Shown: positions 1-10,887 of the stretch, in pieces
How positions within the stretch are numbered: position 1 is the first letter of the stretch
Layout: every line of letters starts with the position of its first letter
Origin: Laguncularia racemosa
Lineage: Eukaryota; Streptophyta; Magnoliopsida; Myrtales; Combretaceae
Assembly: GCA_037954665.1 (NCBI GenBank)
Contig: JBBMOL010000058.1
Location: 4,355,323-4,419,322 of the forward strand
Length of the DNA stretch: 64,000 nucleotides
Direction: 5' to 3'
The notes under the pieces: generated by a model
The model's input: the letters and a program-made list of their open reading frames with translations, nothing else
Databases searched by the model: none
Told to the model about the DNA's origin: nothing
Translations under genes and position numbers: made by a program

Positions 1-944
1 CATTGAATCGGAGAGTTAAGTATTGAATTGGAGAGATAAGAGGGCGAATCAAACTAATCCTAAATCTTTTATTTTTTATTTTTTTTTGCATTAAGTAGGT
101 TTTTTCATTAACGTGTTAATTTTTTATTAAAAAATGGCACACGATACAATTTCATCGATCTATATAATTATATAAAATAAGTAATAAATTAAAATTATAA
201 AAATTAAATATAATTTATAAAAAAAAGAAGAAAAAAAAAAAGAAATCTGGCTAACTAAGAGCAAGGGATGCCTGATAGCTACGCCTTGAACCCATGTGGT
301 CGCTAACCATCCTTGCCTTTTGATGACCGAATTTCGACTTGAAAGGGATATAGGGTCATGACCCACTTAAAAAAAGAGAACATAGGGCTATGCAATCTGA
401 TTTCAATTCAAATGGTTTTACTTCATTTACCCCAATGATAATATAATCTATGGTCGCTAATAAGTCAAGTGACTCACTTTTTAAAGTGAAATGAATAGAG
501 AGAAACTCAAGGAATAATGGAAAGAGTCCCAACCCTTGGAAGCTTGGAAAAAAAATAACTATTCAAATTTATTAAAAGAAGAAAAAAGCGTTTGACATTT
601 ATATTTTAAAGATCAAAATTTATCATATTGATAGCACATGGATAAATAATTGAATATATGCTTTTTAAAACTTGGGTTATGGGTTCATTTCTAATTAGAG
701 CCATTTTACATTTTTAGGTTATATTTGTCTCATATTAAATGTTTTCATCCTCTTTTTTCTTTTTTCTTTTTTCTTGCTACAATATTTGATAAAGTTATAT
801 TACTTATAAAAAATATTAATAGTTGATTGAAAAAAATTATTGTTATGCTATTAATTTATTAGTAGTTATATCATAAATAATAATTACACTATCAATGCTA
901 CAAGGTTTTGGTTTTATCACACAATGTTAGTGAATGATGACAGT
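1..944. other. AT-rich intergenic spacer
   Basis: No gene is supported. The stretch is dominated by A/T runs. The first 40 bases hold a small imperfect direct repeat (attgaatcggagag / attgaattggagag). The open frame at 160-366 on the minus strand is low-complexity and shows no family resemblance. Confidence 0.6.
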
Positions 945-1473
945 TAGGATAAATTACATGGACATCTTTTGAAAAGTTTTAAAATTATATGGACCTGCTA
1001 ATTTTTCAAAAGTCAGTATTCGAACTTCTTGAAACAGTTGTGGAGCCCACTTCTTTTGTGTATTGATTGTTTATGTGTAATTTCTTATTGATGTAGATAA
1101 TTTATATAATATATTTAATTAATAAAAATACTATAAAAATTTAAATTTTTTTAAAAAATTATAGGAAAATAAAAGAGGAAGAAAATTAGGTAGCTAACAA
1201 TGGCCACATTGTTTGTTTTTTCTTTCGATTTTCTTTGTTTAATTTTCTTGCTATTTTTCTTTTCTTTTTTTAATTTTCTAATTTTTTAGTAGTTTTTTAA
1301 TTAAATATATCACATGCTTATCCATGTTAGAAAAATATTATATATAAGTAGCCAATACATAAAAGAAGTAGCTCTCACAATTGTTTTAGGGTGTCTAAGT
1401 GTTGGCTTTTGAAAAATTAGAAACTTCATGCAATTCTAAATTTTTTTAGGGGTTGTCTATGTAATTTGCCCTA
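945..1473. mobile_element. Foldback-type MITE with long imperfect terminal inverted repeats
   Basis: The left end begins TAGGATAAATTACATGGACA. The reverse complement of the right end begins TAGGGCAAATTACATAGACA. The inverted similarity continues inwards for at least about 200 bases per arm: the arms share AATTTTTCAAAAG, CACTTCTTTTGTGTATTG-like and ATATATTTAATTAA blocks. The element is non-coding, 529 bp, and should fold into one long hairpin. Termini of the form AGGGCAAATTACAT recur in plant MITEs. I could not find a convincing target-site duplication, so the superfamily is not assigned. Confidence 0.75.
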
Positions 1474-1993
1474 ATAGTTATATTACTTGTCATATTAATA
1501 ATTTTTTGGTTTAATATTATAAAAACAAATAGGTATTATTAGACAACCTATTGTTTAATAACTTATATTGAAAAGGATATGGTATTACTAATGAAACAAT
1601 CTTGCAAAATCATTATGTGAGTCCATGAAATCTTCTAAGCTATTCCTCAACAAGATATTATGTTGTTTTTATGTTATACTTATATTTTTTTCTTTAAATA
1701 TTCTTTTATCTATTTTTGTTGATAATAAAACTTATACAAGCTTTATGCATTTATTTCAAATTTTATAAATTGTTAGTTGAATCTAAATTAATATATATCC
1801 TAACAAAAATGTAAAAAGTATTCTAGGATGTTGAGGTCCTCCTTCCAAGCTATATGTTAAGGTAGCTAGGGGAATCTCAACCCATTACCCCAAATGCACT
1901 AGGTAGATTGTTGGTGCTAATTATGTCATATGCATTAGCATGACATATTGGTATTTATATTAGGATGTGTTTAATATGTACTTGGTTTCTGTG
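1474..1993. other. Spacer between MITE and LINE-A
   Basis: AT-rich and non-coding. I see no recognisable element in it. It ends at the T-run that marks the 3' end of the minus-strand LINE-A. Confidence 0.5.
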
Positions 1994-2067
1994 TTTTTTT
2001 TTTTCCTTGTCTTTATGACTCACTTAGCTTGGTAATGAGATGAGAGATATTTATTTTATATCTCAAG

Positions 2068-2259
2068 TTACAGCTCAAGAAGATGGATGCCACAACAATA
2101 TGGAAAACAATATGAGAATGTTATACTATAAGTAGTAATAGCTAAGACTAGATTATGCTTTGTACCAAAGATCCGTATTCCATTTGCATCTCTAATTAAT
2201 CCCCCTATGGTTGCTTTACCCCTGACTTGATTGACCGAACCATCCGTAATTAAGTGCAC
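2068..2259 (-). pseudogene. LINE-A RNase H domain fragment
   Basis: The frame shows LITDGSVN followed by GGLIRDANG, the first strand and loop of plant LINE RNase H domains, with the first catalytic Asp (TDGS) kept. Similarity stops after about 30 residues and the rest of the domain is absent or scrambled, so it cannot be functional. It lies at the 3' end of LINE-A, where this domain is expected. Confidence 0.7.
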
Positions 2260-2899
2260 CCATCACACAGGAGGTGGATACCAAGCTAAGTTCTTCCACT
2301 CGCTTTTATAAATTTGTCTTTGCCTCCTAATATGCACCCAATGTTCATTTGCTACCACAAGCACATTCTTGTTGCAGAGATTCTACTTGGGACTTTGATA
2401 AAAAAAATTTGTGCATTCTTGTCTAACCATATCCACCATAACATAATACCAAAAACGAAGCCCCTGGGTGGTCGGATGTTAAATAATTCCCATTTCTTTA
2501 TATTGCAATTTTTTCCTCAACCAATTTGTAATATCGTTCTGTTCTCTTCCCCCATTTATCCTAACATGTTCAAACATTAGTACTACCTCCTTTATCTAGG
2601 ATCTTTCTATATCATCTGCAAACATCACATGTGAAAGTTGAAAATTACTATCCCTAACCCTGAATGGTTCCCATCCACCAATTAAAACTTCCTTGTCCAT
2701 TTTTCCACTAAAGGTGTTCCATTGCCATGATGAAAATGTATGATGACAATGGGTCTCCTTGTCTAATACCACAAGTCAGTTTAAAAGTTGGTAGAGCTTG
2801 ATATTACATAATCGTTGTACTCGTTATACAACTCTCAATTACCTCTCTCCAAGCTAGATGCAAGTTTAGACTAAATAAGGCCCATTATATAAAATCCCA

Positions 2900-3436
2900 T
2901 TCTAAGGTACGTGGCTTTTTCAAAATCCATACATCTAAACGAATGCAAGACTTCCTTGATCAAAATGATATTATTAGCAGCTTTCCTTCCCATTATAAGG
3001 CTAGTTTGATTTGGATGGATTAACTGATCCAAAAATGTCTCAGCCACCATATAATCAATTTCGATAAAATCTTATAAATAGTTGTGCACAACCCAATTGG
3101 GCAAAATTGCTTAATATGATTGGAACCACTATGCTTCGATATAAGTACCAAATATATATAGTGTATCTCTTCCCTTACTTTCCTCTCCGTTATGCAACCG
3201 GAAATTATCTAAAATATTGAGGTCCTTCCTATCTGCCAACATTTTCTAAAGAATCCCCCATGTAACCCATCCTTTCTTGGTGCTTTCCAAGGACTTATTG
3301 ACAACATTGCCTCCTGAATCTCTTTGGTTGCTGCAGGCTCATCTAACATTGCGTTCATCTCCTCCGTAAAGCCAAATTGCAAATCCAAAGGAATAGGGTC
3401 TATTCTATCAGTGCTTTGTGCCTTTGAGGTAAACAA
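2900..3436 (-). pseudogene. LINE-A reverse transcriptase remnant
   Basis: Residues of the 3209-3436 frame read AMLSISPWKAPRKDGLHGGF, the family block before RT motif 1 (usually KAPGPDG). Further downstream, around 3060-2900, the minus strand reads HPNQTSLIMGR and NNIILIKEVLHS, matching the usual PNQ-x-SF-x-xGR and DNI-x-x-x-QE-x-xH block. Frames change repeatedly between blocks and no intact YADD motif is visible. This is the central part of ORF2 of LINE-A. Confidence 0.75.
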
Positions 3437-4019
3437 GTTACAAAATGAATCTGTGATCGTCTCATGAATATAGCTAGCTCAAAAACCTAGTTACCCATGT
3501 CATCCTTAAGAGCGAGGATTCTACTTTTTTTCTCTATGTATAACCACTAAAGAGTGATAATAACACGTATTTCTTTCCCCATCCTGAATCCATTTCACTT
3601 TAGCTTTCATCTTCCATAAACTCTTCTCTGTGTCTAAAATTTCCGATAACCTCCCCCTCAGGTCTGTCTACAAGTTAATCAATTGTTGTGTTAGTTGCAT
3701 ATCTATTTTCATCTCAACTTTATTTAATTCAAAAAGGATTTTCCGCTTTTGAATACGTATGATACCAAAAACTCTTCTATTCCATTCCTTCATTTGACCG
3801 AGCAATTTGTTCATTGCCCTCACAAAATCCTGGCCACATTTATCCCAAACCAAACCCCTTGAATAAGTGTTAGACTAGACTTATGACCAAACCACATAGG
3901 TTGGAATCAGAAAGTATTATTTCTACGTCTATTTCCCTCTATAGGTTGCGTACGCAACAGTGAAGGACAATGATCCGAGGGGCATTTTTTAATATGAAAA
4001 ATTTTGGTCTTCGGGTACA

Positions 4020-4765
4020 TCATCCTCCATGCTGATTACACCAACCCTTATCCAATCTTTTTTGGATTAACCCCACTATGTTATGCCTATTTGACCATGT
4101 GTATTTTGGCCCAGCATACTCCATATCCATAAGCCCACAATCATTCTTGCATTGTCTATACTGAAAAGCTCTATTGTACGTGAACATTCCACCCCCATCT
4201 TTCATATTCGTGTGTTAGATCATTAAATCCCCCCATCATACACCATGGCTTATCATCAACTAAATTAGCAAAAACTCTTAGACTATTCTGTGGCATAGGA
4301 CGAAAAGTTTAAATTTGGTTTTGCATAAATTGGAAAAAAGAAAAGAAAAAAAAACCATTAATTGGAAGAATTTCAAACCTTTGCCACCACATGAATTTAC
4401 TGGTCGGTGCATTGAATAAGATCCACTTCAAAAACATCCCTGCTTCACATCACAAGCATTCCACCACTCTGGCCTTCAGCTTCGGTGCAAATAAAACCCT
4501 CCAACTAAGCTTGATAGTAAAATGCATGAACTGAGAGTCCAACCATGCGAGTCTCCAGTAGGACAATCAAATCCGGCATATACTTAGTCATGGATTCTAT
4601 CACAGCAGCTTGTTTCCTCTGCAAATTGAGCCCTCTCACATTCCATACTATGATTCGCGTTGGTCTATTTAGTGTAGGTCTTCTATTGTTTTCCATTTGT
4701 AATGCCAAGATTCTGTACCATAAAATCTCATTAGCAATTTGTTCCACTGCTTGGACTAATAGCAC
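4020..4765 (-). pseudogene. LINE-A AP-type endonuclease remnant
   Basis: The N-terminal block in 4765-4505 reads RIIVWNVRGLN and later PDLIVLLETRM, the opening strand and the catalytic-Glu strand of LINE endonucleases (usually W-N-x-RG and ETK/ETR). The C-terminal block in 4205-4020 reads CGLMDMEYAGPKYTWSN followed by LIQKRLD, the conserved GPKYTW and RLDR region. The two blocks are in different open segments separated by stops. This is the start of ORF2, directly downstream of ORF1. Confidence 0.85.
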
Positions 4766-5658
4766 TATTGTACTTCAGAGTTTGTTTGGTATCCGTCATC
4801 AGCATTGACTCCTCTTGGTTTTGCATCAAATAATGCTGGGTTACCCTCTTCTTTAGAAGACTAACGGCTGGAATCATACATAACATGAGGCACGGTAAGC
4901 CCCACTGTGTGGAAGATTTGCGTCGCAATTCGATATAAGGTTGGTTCCCATCGTGCTATCACCTTGGCAAAGTAATTGCCTTTGTCGCAAAAGGGCACTG
5001 GCATTGTGATACCATACTCCTTCCTTGTCCGTGACACTTGACCCGTTTGGAGTAGCGTAGTCGTGCCATTCGATTCGATTACTTCCACCAGAAACCATGG
5101 CACCTGATGAGGGAATATCAGAGCATCCCAGACTTTCCGAATCTATTCTATTTCAATCAACACTCGTTCCCATCTCTCCTTAGTGCGTATGTAAGACAAT
5201 CGATACATTGACGTTAGCCATGGTATCTCTAAGTCCTGGTGCAAAATTTTCATCGTGAAACTCGCTGCCATTTTTTGTTCCATTGGCTTTGATCTTTCTC
5301 GCAAGTTTTTTCACCTTGGTTACTTGCACACCCTCTTTGGGATAAGATGAAACAAGGGGAGAAGAAGTTGTACAGGTAAATTTATCGTCCTCCCTTTCTG
5401 AATGCATGTCTTCAGTGGCATTATTACTAGTAACCAAGTTATTATTATTTTCCGCCGTCAAAACATCCTCCTGGGGCTTCCCTAACAGTTCATCTGACTT
5501 CCTTTCATTTCCGTTTATTTCTGAGTCCTTAAGTTACCTGCTCCACTATTGCTAAATGACGGTTTTGAGCCATCATTACCCTGTAATTTAGTATCATCTA
5601 CATTACCTCCTCTTACCATGTATTTGTTCTTTCTTTGACGTGTCTTTTGAGCAATATT

Positions 5659-6150
5659 TCACTCCCCATATTCCCTAGCCCCTGTGATATGTTGAGCATT
5701 AATCTCCTCTCTAGTTTCAGATGGCTTATCCTTCTCGCGCATATTCTGTTGTGTGTTATTTGTTATCGCCTCATTGCTCCGCATGAAAGTTTCTCTAGGG
5801 CTATATTCACCCCCATCTTGCTTAATAGACCTACTTTCCTCCTGTTTTGATTTATTGAGAGTTGGACAAAACGTGTTATCATGACCAATGCATCCACACT
5901 TAAAACGTAGGAGCTTGATACCCTCATATTGGATTGTGTACGAATGACCCTCTATAATAATTGTATGAATTAGTGGCTCATTAAAATTCACTTGAATAGC
6001 AAATTTGCCCTTCTCTGCATTCAAAGTAAACGTATCAAACCTTAAGAGAGGTCTTATTGCTTCTCCAATGCGACGTAAGGCATTAGGAGCATAGTACTCT
6101 AGAGGTAACTTTTGAGTACACATCCACATCGCAATTGAATTAAATGTCAC
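5659..6150 (-). pseudogene. LINE-A ORF1 protein: DUF4283 C-terminal part plus CCHC knuckle
   Basis: The 163-residue frame begins within a DUF4283-like domain (RRIGEAIRPLLRFD ... KGKFAIQVNFNEPL) and continues into FKCGCIGHDNTFC, a zinc knuckle of the plant LINE ORF1 type. The usual first Cys of the knuckle is Arg here (LLRFKCGC), so zinc binding is probably lost. A charged linker follows, and a second open segment at 5461-5180 may be the ORF1 tail. ORF1 proteins of L1-type elements bind the element RNA. The N-terminal half is missing. Confidence 0.8.
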
Positions 6151-6764
6151 CTTGATGCCTTAAAGTTTGGTTCCCATCTCCTAATTGTGAGAAAATGTCC
6201 ATTGAACCATCCCTTATGACTACCGATATAGATAATTTTCTCTATTAAACATCATTGTATAGATATCTATCTCTAATACAATCATATTAAAAAAACTCAT
6301 AAAAACCTATATTTTCTTTTGATATATTTAGTACGTAAAAATAAATTTGGAATGAAATTGTGAATTCGAGTATTGTTTGTTTTTTCCATGTTTGGAAGGA
6401 CTTTTATAAGATGGAATCCCCATTCCTTAAAATAGACAATTCCACTTTCAAGGGGATTTGTGATTCTACTTTTGAGGGGTTAGAATTGTGACTCTATTTT
6501 TCCTTCTGAATAAAAATTACTTAAATAACCTTTGTAATTCATTACTACATATTTATTATATTTACTAATTATGGATAATTTTGATAAATACTATACCAAT
6601 TTATTTTGTGAACATTTTCAAATACAAGAATAAACTTGGCATGTTACATTTCATTCCACTTCAATATTTCTGCATACCAAATATGATATTAATTTTTCGA
6701 AGCAGGAATTAATAACCTAAAGAGACTCTGTAAAACTTAATAATGATAGCCATTTCCATTGCCT
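6151..6764. other. Spacer with possible decayed MITE
   Basis: No gene. Around 6390-6690 there are inward-facing GTTTGGAAGG-type and TTTGGTATGCAG-type ends with internal GGAAT-rich sequence, which resembles decayed plant MITEs. The ends match poorly and I could not fix limits or a duplication, so this is only a suggestion. Confidence 0.3.
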
Positions 6765-7241
6765 TCACAGTTCTTGCTTCTCTACTATGGTAAAATTGTT
6801 AATCTTGATACTCGACTGTTGCATTTGTGCCGTCTTTGAATTGTCCTTATTACTCATATTATCTTTGTCCATTTCATGTCTTGGTTCATCTTCCATCTCT
6901 TCATAGGCAAAGAAATAATTTACATAAGCATCCCGAGCATTCAATGCCGTTATATCCCTATAAGATTCTAGGCGTACGTACTCTTCTACCTGAGCAGAGA
7001 CATCTGGGTTAGTAAGGATCGACCCATCGGTTGTAGAATCCTCATTGAGTTGATTCTCTAACTCTAATTCCTCAACTGCTTTCAGTCTTTTCTTTTTCTT
7101 AGTAATTGAATAAGGGAGAGGAGGAAAAGAGAAAGAGAGATTAGGTGGTTTCAAGAGCATCATGCTTGTCGTATTAAGTAATGTTTCATCGATGTTGCAA
7201 TTTCCACCTTCATAATTATAGAAGTTTAAATTCATGCACAT
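6765..7241 (-). other. Unrecognised 158-codon open frame
   Basis: An uninterrupted minus-strand frame of 158 residues starting with ATG. It is rich in Glu, Asn and Ser, contains a basic stretch (ITKKKKRLK) at about residues 45-54 and acidic sequence afterwards, and has no membrane segment. I recognise no family. It lies between LINE-A and Element I. It may be a displaced LINE ORF1 leader or chance. There is no promoter or conserved context to argue that it is a host gene. Confidence 0.2.
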
Positions 7242-7384
7242 ACCCCTTATTGTCGGGCTTCTTCACCAGTGTCTTTAAGGTTCATCCATTTTCACTCTCC
7301 TCATCTCTCATAGCTTTCTCTACGAACCCCCTTCATGCATACGACCCATTTTGTCACAAATTACTATTGATCAAACCCAAAACC
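7242..7384. other. Short spacer before Element I
   Basis: Non-coding. Its last bases (AAACCCACCT) contain the left copy of the 5-bp target duplication of Element I. Confidence 0.5.
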
Positions 7385-7389
7385 CACCT
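7385..7389. repeat. Target-site duplication of Element I, left copy
   Basis: CACCT at 7385-7389 is repeated exactly at 12101-12105, directly outside the two LTRs. Confidence 0.9.
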
Positions 7390-8605
7390 TGATAGGAATC
7401 AAAATCTATCAAGACCTATCATTAGGGCAAGAGCCAAAGGATTTCAAATCTTGGCGATGAGGGCCCATTTTGAGCACATTAACCTCGGAATTATTTGTTT
7501 ACCAACCTCTTTTCTCTTATTCATATATTGTATATTCCAATAGGTACACTTATCATACTTTAAAGGGCGATGGACAAACTCACTAAGACTTAACTTGTGG
7601 GTTATCTATGGACCTATCTAAATCGACGATGAGCTAGGTCGATGAATCCTATAGAAGAGCTAGCATGATGAAGACTATTTTTATTTGTAATTATTTCTTT
7701 GGACTATTTATGTGTAAGCTTATAGGACACTTTTTATTTGGTTGTAATTGAGTTCTAGGACCGACTACCCTAAAAGTGGCATGGTTGTAATTTTGTAGAC
7801 TTTTTAACCTTAAAGGGAGCAAGTATAAATACTTGCTTAAGTAGGGTTTTGAAGGAGAGTGAAATTTTTCAGAAAAAGAACAACAATTTTACATGTGAGG
7901 GTTAGGTTTTTCCTAATTCAAATTGCTCTTATCAATTTCAAATCCTAATTTGAGGTTGTGGCAAATGGCTCCAAGGCTAATTTGTGAGTAATATTAAATT
8001 TACCTTATTGGAATTTCCTTTCTTCTCTAGTAAGTAGTATCTAGGGTTGATTTAGAAGTGTATTGATTGAATTTTGATTGCATCTGTAATCAAATTCTTG
8101 TTACTTCAATTAATTGTTTTTAGCGTTTGAGTTTTAACCTTCAGTGTAGCATTATTTTGAACCGTGGATCACTTTGTTGGGAAAGTGGATCACAGAATTG
8201 GTTCTTGCTATTTTGTGTGTAATACACGTGAATTTATTTGTGATTATTGTTATTTTGGAGGAATTTATCATTGTGGAATTGTTATTTGCAATTTAGAGCA
8301 TTCGGATTTCATTGCATTTCCATAAGGGTTTACGCTAAACCTAGTAGAGTTGAACCGAAATTGAAGAAGTGAATTGGGGTTTATAAATTGCTCCAATTGC
8401 ATGTGCTTAATCTTGGTTTTAGGCACATCATCTTTTGGTATTAGAGCATCACCATACTTGGAATTAAGATTGATTATGCCATTGTTTAAGAATTGGTTCA
8501 TAAATATTGAGGAATTGTGCAATTGTTGAACTAGTTTGATTGACATTGTTTGATTATCTTTCAAATTAGTTTTGCATGTGCTTAATCTTGGTTTTAGGCA
8601 CATCA
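7390..8605 (+). repeat. Element I 5' LTR
   Basis: TG...CA termini with the short inverted ends TGAT/ATCA. It contains a palindromic TATA core at 7818-7837. A second LTR-like end (GGCACATCA at 8422-8430, followed by a primer-site-like TGGTATTAGAGC at 8436-8447) lies 175 bp before the true end, so the last 175 bp look like an added extension. The first roughly 120 bases continue the open frame of the internal protease region with the tail RPIIRARAK, so U3 overlaps coding sequence. Confidence 0.9.
7818..7837 (+). promoter_or_regulatory. Palindromic TATA core of Element I LTR
   Basis: agcaagtataaatacttgct is a near-perfect palindrome with TATAAATA at its centre. The same block is present in the LTRs of Element II (22622-22641 and 26102-26121, minus strand) and Element IV (48078-48095). 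It is the best candidate for the U3 promoter of the family. Confidence 0.65.
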
Positions 8606-8610
8606 TCTTT

Positions 8611-8622
8611 TGGTACCAAAGC
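8611..8622 (+). other. Element I primer-binding site
   Basis: TGGTACCAAAGC lies five bases after the 5' LTR. It differs at a few positions from TGGTATCAGAGC, the complement of the plant initiator-Met tRNA 3' end. Element II keeps the unmutated form in the same place. Confidence 0.75.
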
Positions 8623-10050
8623 TTGAGGTTGTGAGAACGGAATGATGGCAAATTAAATTTGAAAGTTAGGGTTAGTTGTTGTAGCATTTTGAACTGAACA
8701 AGTTGTTGGCATGAACTTGCATCTTGTTGTTGTAATTGCTGAATTTTATTGTCTTGTTGATCAGTGGATGATCACTTGGAGAATTGGACACTCTTGAAAT
8801 CCTTGATTGTGGCTATGAACGTATAGTGCATGGAAAGTAAACCGTGAAGGGGCAAGAGTAGTGTTTCAATTATTGAAGTGGAATTGTGTTGTGTACATTT
8901 TTCGGAAATTGGAGGAGTAGCATTTTTGATTTTAGATTTAAATTCCAAATTTGAAGTTGTGTAAAGAATAGGAAAACGTTTGAAATTCAAACATCCATTA
9001 ATTTGAAGTAGTTATTGAGTAGCATTAAGGATTATTGTTTGAATTTGAATTGTTGTTGCTGCCTTTGTTGTGAGGTTTTCGGTGTAAGGGGATTCAACAA
9101 GAAGTATTGTGTGTGTTAAGGCAAGGAAGTGATACATTTGAAGTATTATTATTGTTGCTTAAAGGAGTGCACCGTGTGTGTGTGTAGTGTGAGTGGAGGT
9201 GTGACTTGTTGTGTATGTGTAGTGTGAGTGGCGGTGTGATTTGTTATGTGTGTGTGCAAGTGTAAGTGACGGTGTGAATTGTTGTATGAGTAAAGTAGTG
9301 TAAGTGATCTTGAAGTGGATGAGGGGAGTGGGAGTGTTGATCTTTTGTGATCAATTGTAAAAGTGTGAATTGTGTAGTGTATTTTTGGAAGTGAGGAGTA
9401 GCAAATTATAATTTTTAGATTTGAAATCAGAATTGAAGTGTAAATTAAGAAGTCAATTTGAAATTTCAAAACACACATTAAGTTATAGTTTAATTGTGTG
9501 TCATTTGAATTTGAAATAGCTTTTTACCATTTGTGGAATTTTGCACTTATTGAATTCCTTTTGAATTTGAAAGTGAGCTGCCTTATCTTGTATAGAAATT
9601 CCAGTTTTGGTTGTAGTTTGTGGAAGTGAAATTGTGTCGTGGCTTGAGGAGTGTATTTGGTGTTGTATCTTTGTTAATTTAATAGAGGTTGTATACATTT
9701 AGTATTGATTATTGTATATGTTGTCAAGAACATTGTTGGTAGTGGTGTAAAGCATTGTGAACTGTGAGCATAAGAGGAATTTTGTAGTGGTGAATGGTGT
9801 GTTGTGTGTGTATTTTCCTTGTTGCCAATTGTGTATTTAAGTGGTGAAAAGTCAAGGCAAGAAAAAGGAAAGTGAGTAATAGAATTTGAAATTCAAATAA
9901 GTCATTAAAGTGTGAAAGTAATTAAACTAATTACTTAAACACTTGTAGTTGAATTTAATTCTATCTACTTGAAAGTAGTTGAGTGTACTTCATTTGTGGC
10001 TTGGTTGTGTACTTGAACTGTGGAAGTGTAAGGATAATTATTGTATTGTT
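8623..10050 (+). other. Element I non-coding leader with repeated palindromes
   Basis: About 1.4 kb without a supported gene. It is rich in GTGTG runs (9170-9290) and contains at least three copies of a module made of a TTTGAAATTCAAA-type palindrome followed within about eight bases by CATTAA (near 8979-9002, 9459-9481 and 9888-9910). Similar modules occur in the leaders of Elements II and IV. Open frames on the minus strand here are by-products of the repeats. Confidence 0.7.
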
Positions 10051-10887
10051 GGGTTTAAACACAATTATGTTTATTGAAATGTTTCATTATACTAATGTAT
10101 TGTGCTGGACATTGACTACTTTTACTACTAAGGATGATGAACAAAGGGAAATTTTGTTCCATACTTCTTGTAGGATACAAGGGAATTTATGTGTCCTTAT
10201 AGTTGATGGTGGTAGTTGTACGAATGTGGTAGTGGCATCGTTAGTATCGAAACTAAAACTTGCCACTAATCTACATCCTAAATTGTGTAAATTGCATTGG
10301 CTTAGTGATCAGGGGAGTTTGCATGTGACCCAAAAAGCTAGGGTACCTTTTAGTGTAGGGGATACATACTGTGATGAAATCGAGTGTGATATTCTACCTA
10401 TGTGTGCATCCCATATATTGCTTGGCTGGCCTTAGTTATATGATAGGAGGGTCTTACATAATGACTTCAGGAATACTTATGTATTCTAGAAGGAGGGAAA
10501 ACGTATTATTCTAAATCCAATGTCGCCTTCAAAGGTTCAAAGGGTTTAGCAAGAGATTAGTAGACCATCAGAGGGCCATGAGCAGTTGAGCCAAACATTA
10601 GAGGGCTGTGAGGGTTAGTGCCATATAGATGAGTTAAGAAAAGAGGAAATAAAATCAGTGGAACAGGTTGAGACAGGGGAGACCTCAGTGAATAATGGGT
10701 CATTATTTGTGTTGCAGATGAGATATATCCTAGAAATGGAGGAGAGAAAACAATCACCTCCTGTGGTATTTTAGATATTGGGATTTTGTAGTGATGCTTC
10801 TTCAGGTGGCTTGTTAGGAGGAAACAGAGTCTCTATTGCATTTGATTTGTCAAATTTGGAGACAAATCTTTTTGAGGCCTGAGGAGA
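10051..10887 (+). pseudogene. Element I retroviral-type aspartic protease frame (broken)
   Basis: The frame runs from about 30 residues before QREILFHTSCR through VDGGSCTNV (the catalytic D-x-G motif, here DGG as in many plant gypsy proteases) to ASHILLGWP, the C-terminal ILG block. In-frame stops follow at 10435, near 10485 and further on. Beyond the protease a charged spacer ends in the tail continuing into the 3' LTR. Element II carries the same gene in better condition (24255-23017). Gypsy proteases normally cleave Gag-Pol, yet no gag or pol is present here, so any protein could only act in trans. There is no sign that the frame was ever longer at its 5' side in this family. Confidence 0.8.
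10881..10887 (+). other. Polypurine tract of Element I
   Basis: GAGGAGA directly precedes the TG of the 3' LTR. The same heptamer precedes the 3' LTRs of II and IV, as expected for a plus-strand priming site. Confidence 0.75.

Larger units (their letters stand above)
1994..6150 (-). mobile_element. LINE-A, degenerate L1-type non-LTR retrotransposon
   Basis: Read on the minus strand, the order is ORF1 nucleic-acid-binding protein (about 6150-5180), AP-type endonuclease (4765-4020), reverse transcriptase (about 3850-2900), then the start of an RNase H domain (2259-2068). An 11-base T-run at 1994-2004 is the complement of the poly(A) tail. This order matches plant L1-type LINEs with a C-terminal RNase H. 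The whole copy is riddled with stops and frameshifts and the RNase H is cut short, so it is a fossil. The 5' limit is uncertain and I did not find a target-site duplication. Confidence 0.85.

Noticed and set aside
4861..5103. Overlapping minus-strand frames of 74-80 codons
   Set aside because: They lie between ORF1 and endonuclease of LINE-A in a decayed area. Neither shows a domain and they overlap each other in different frames.
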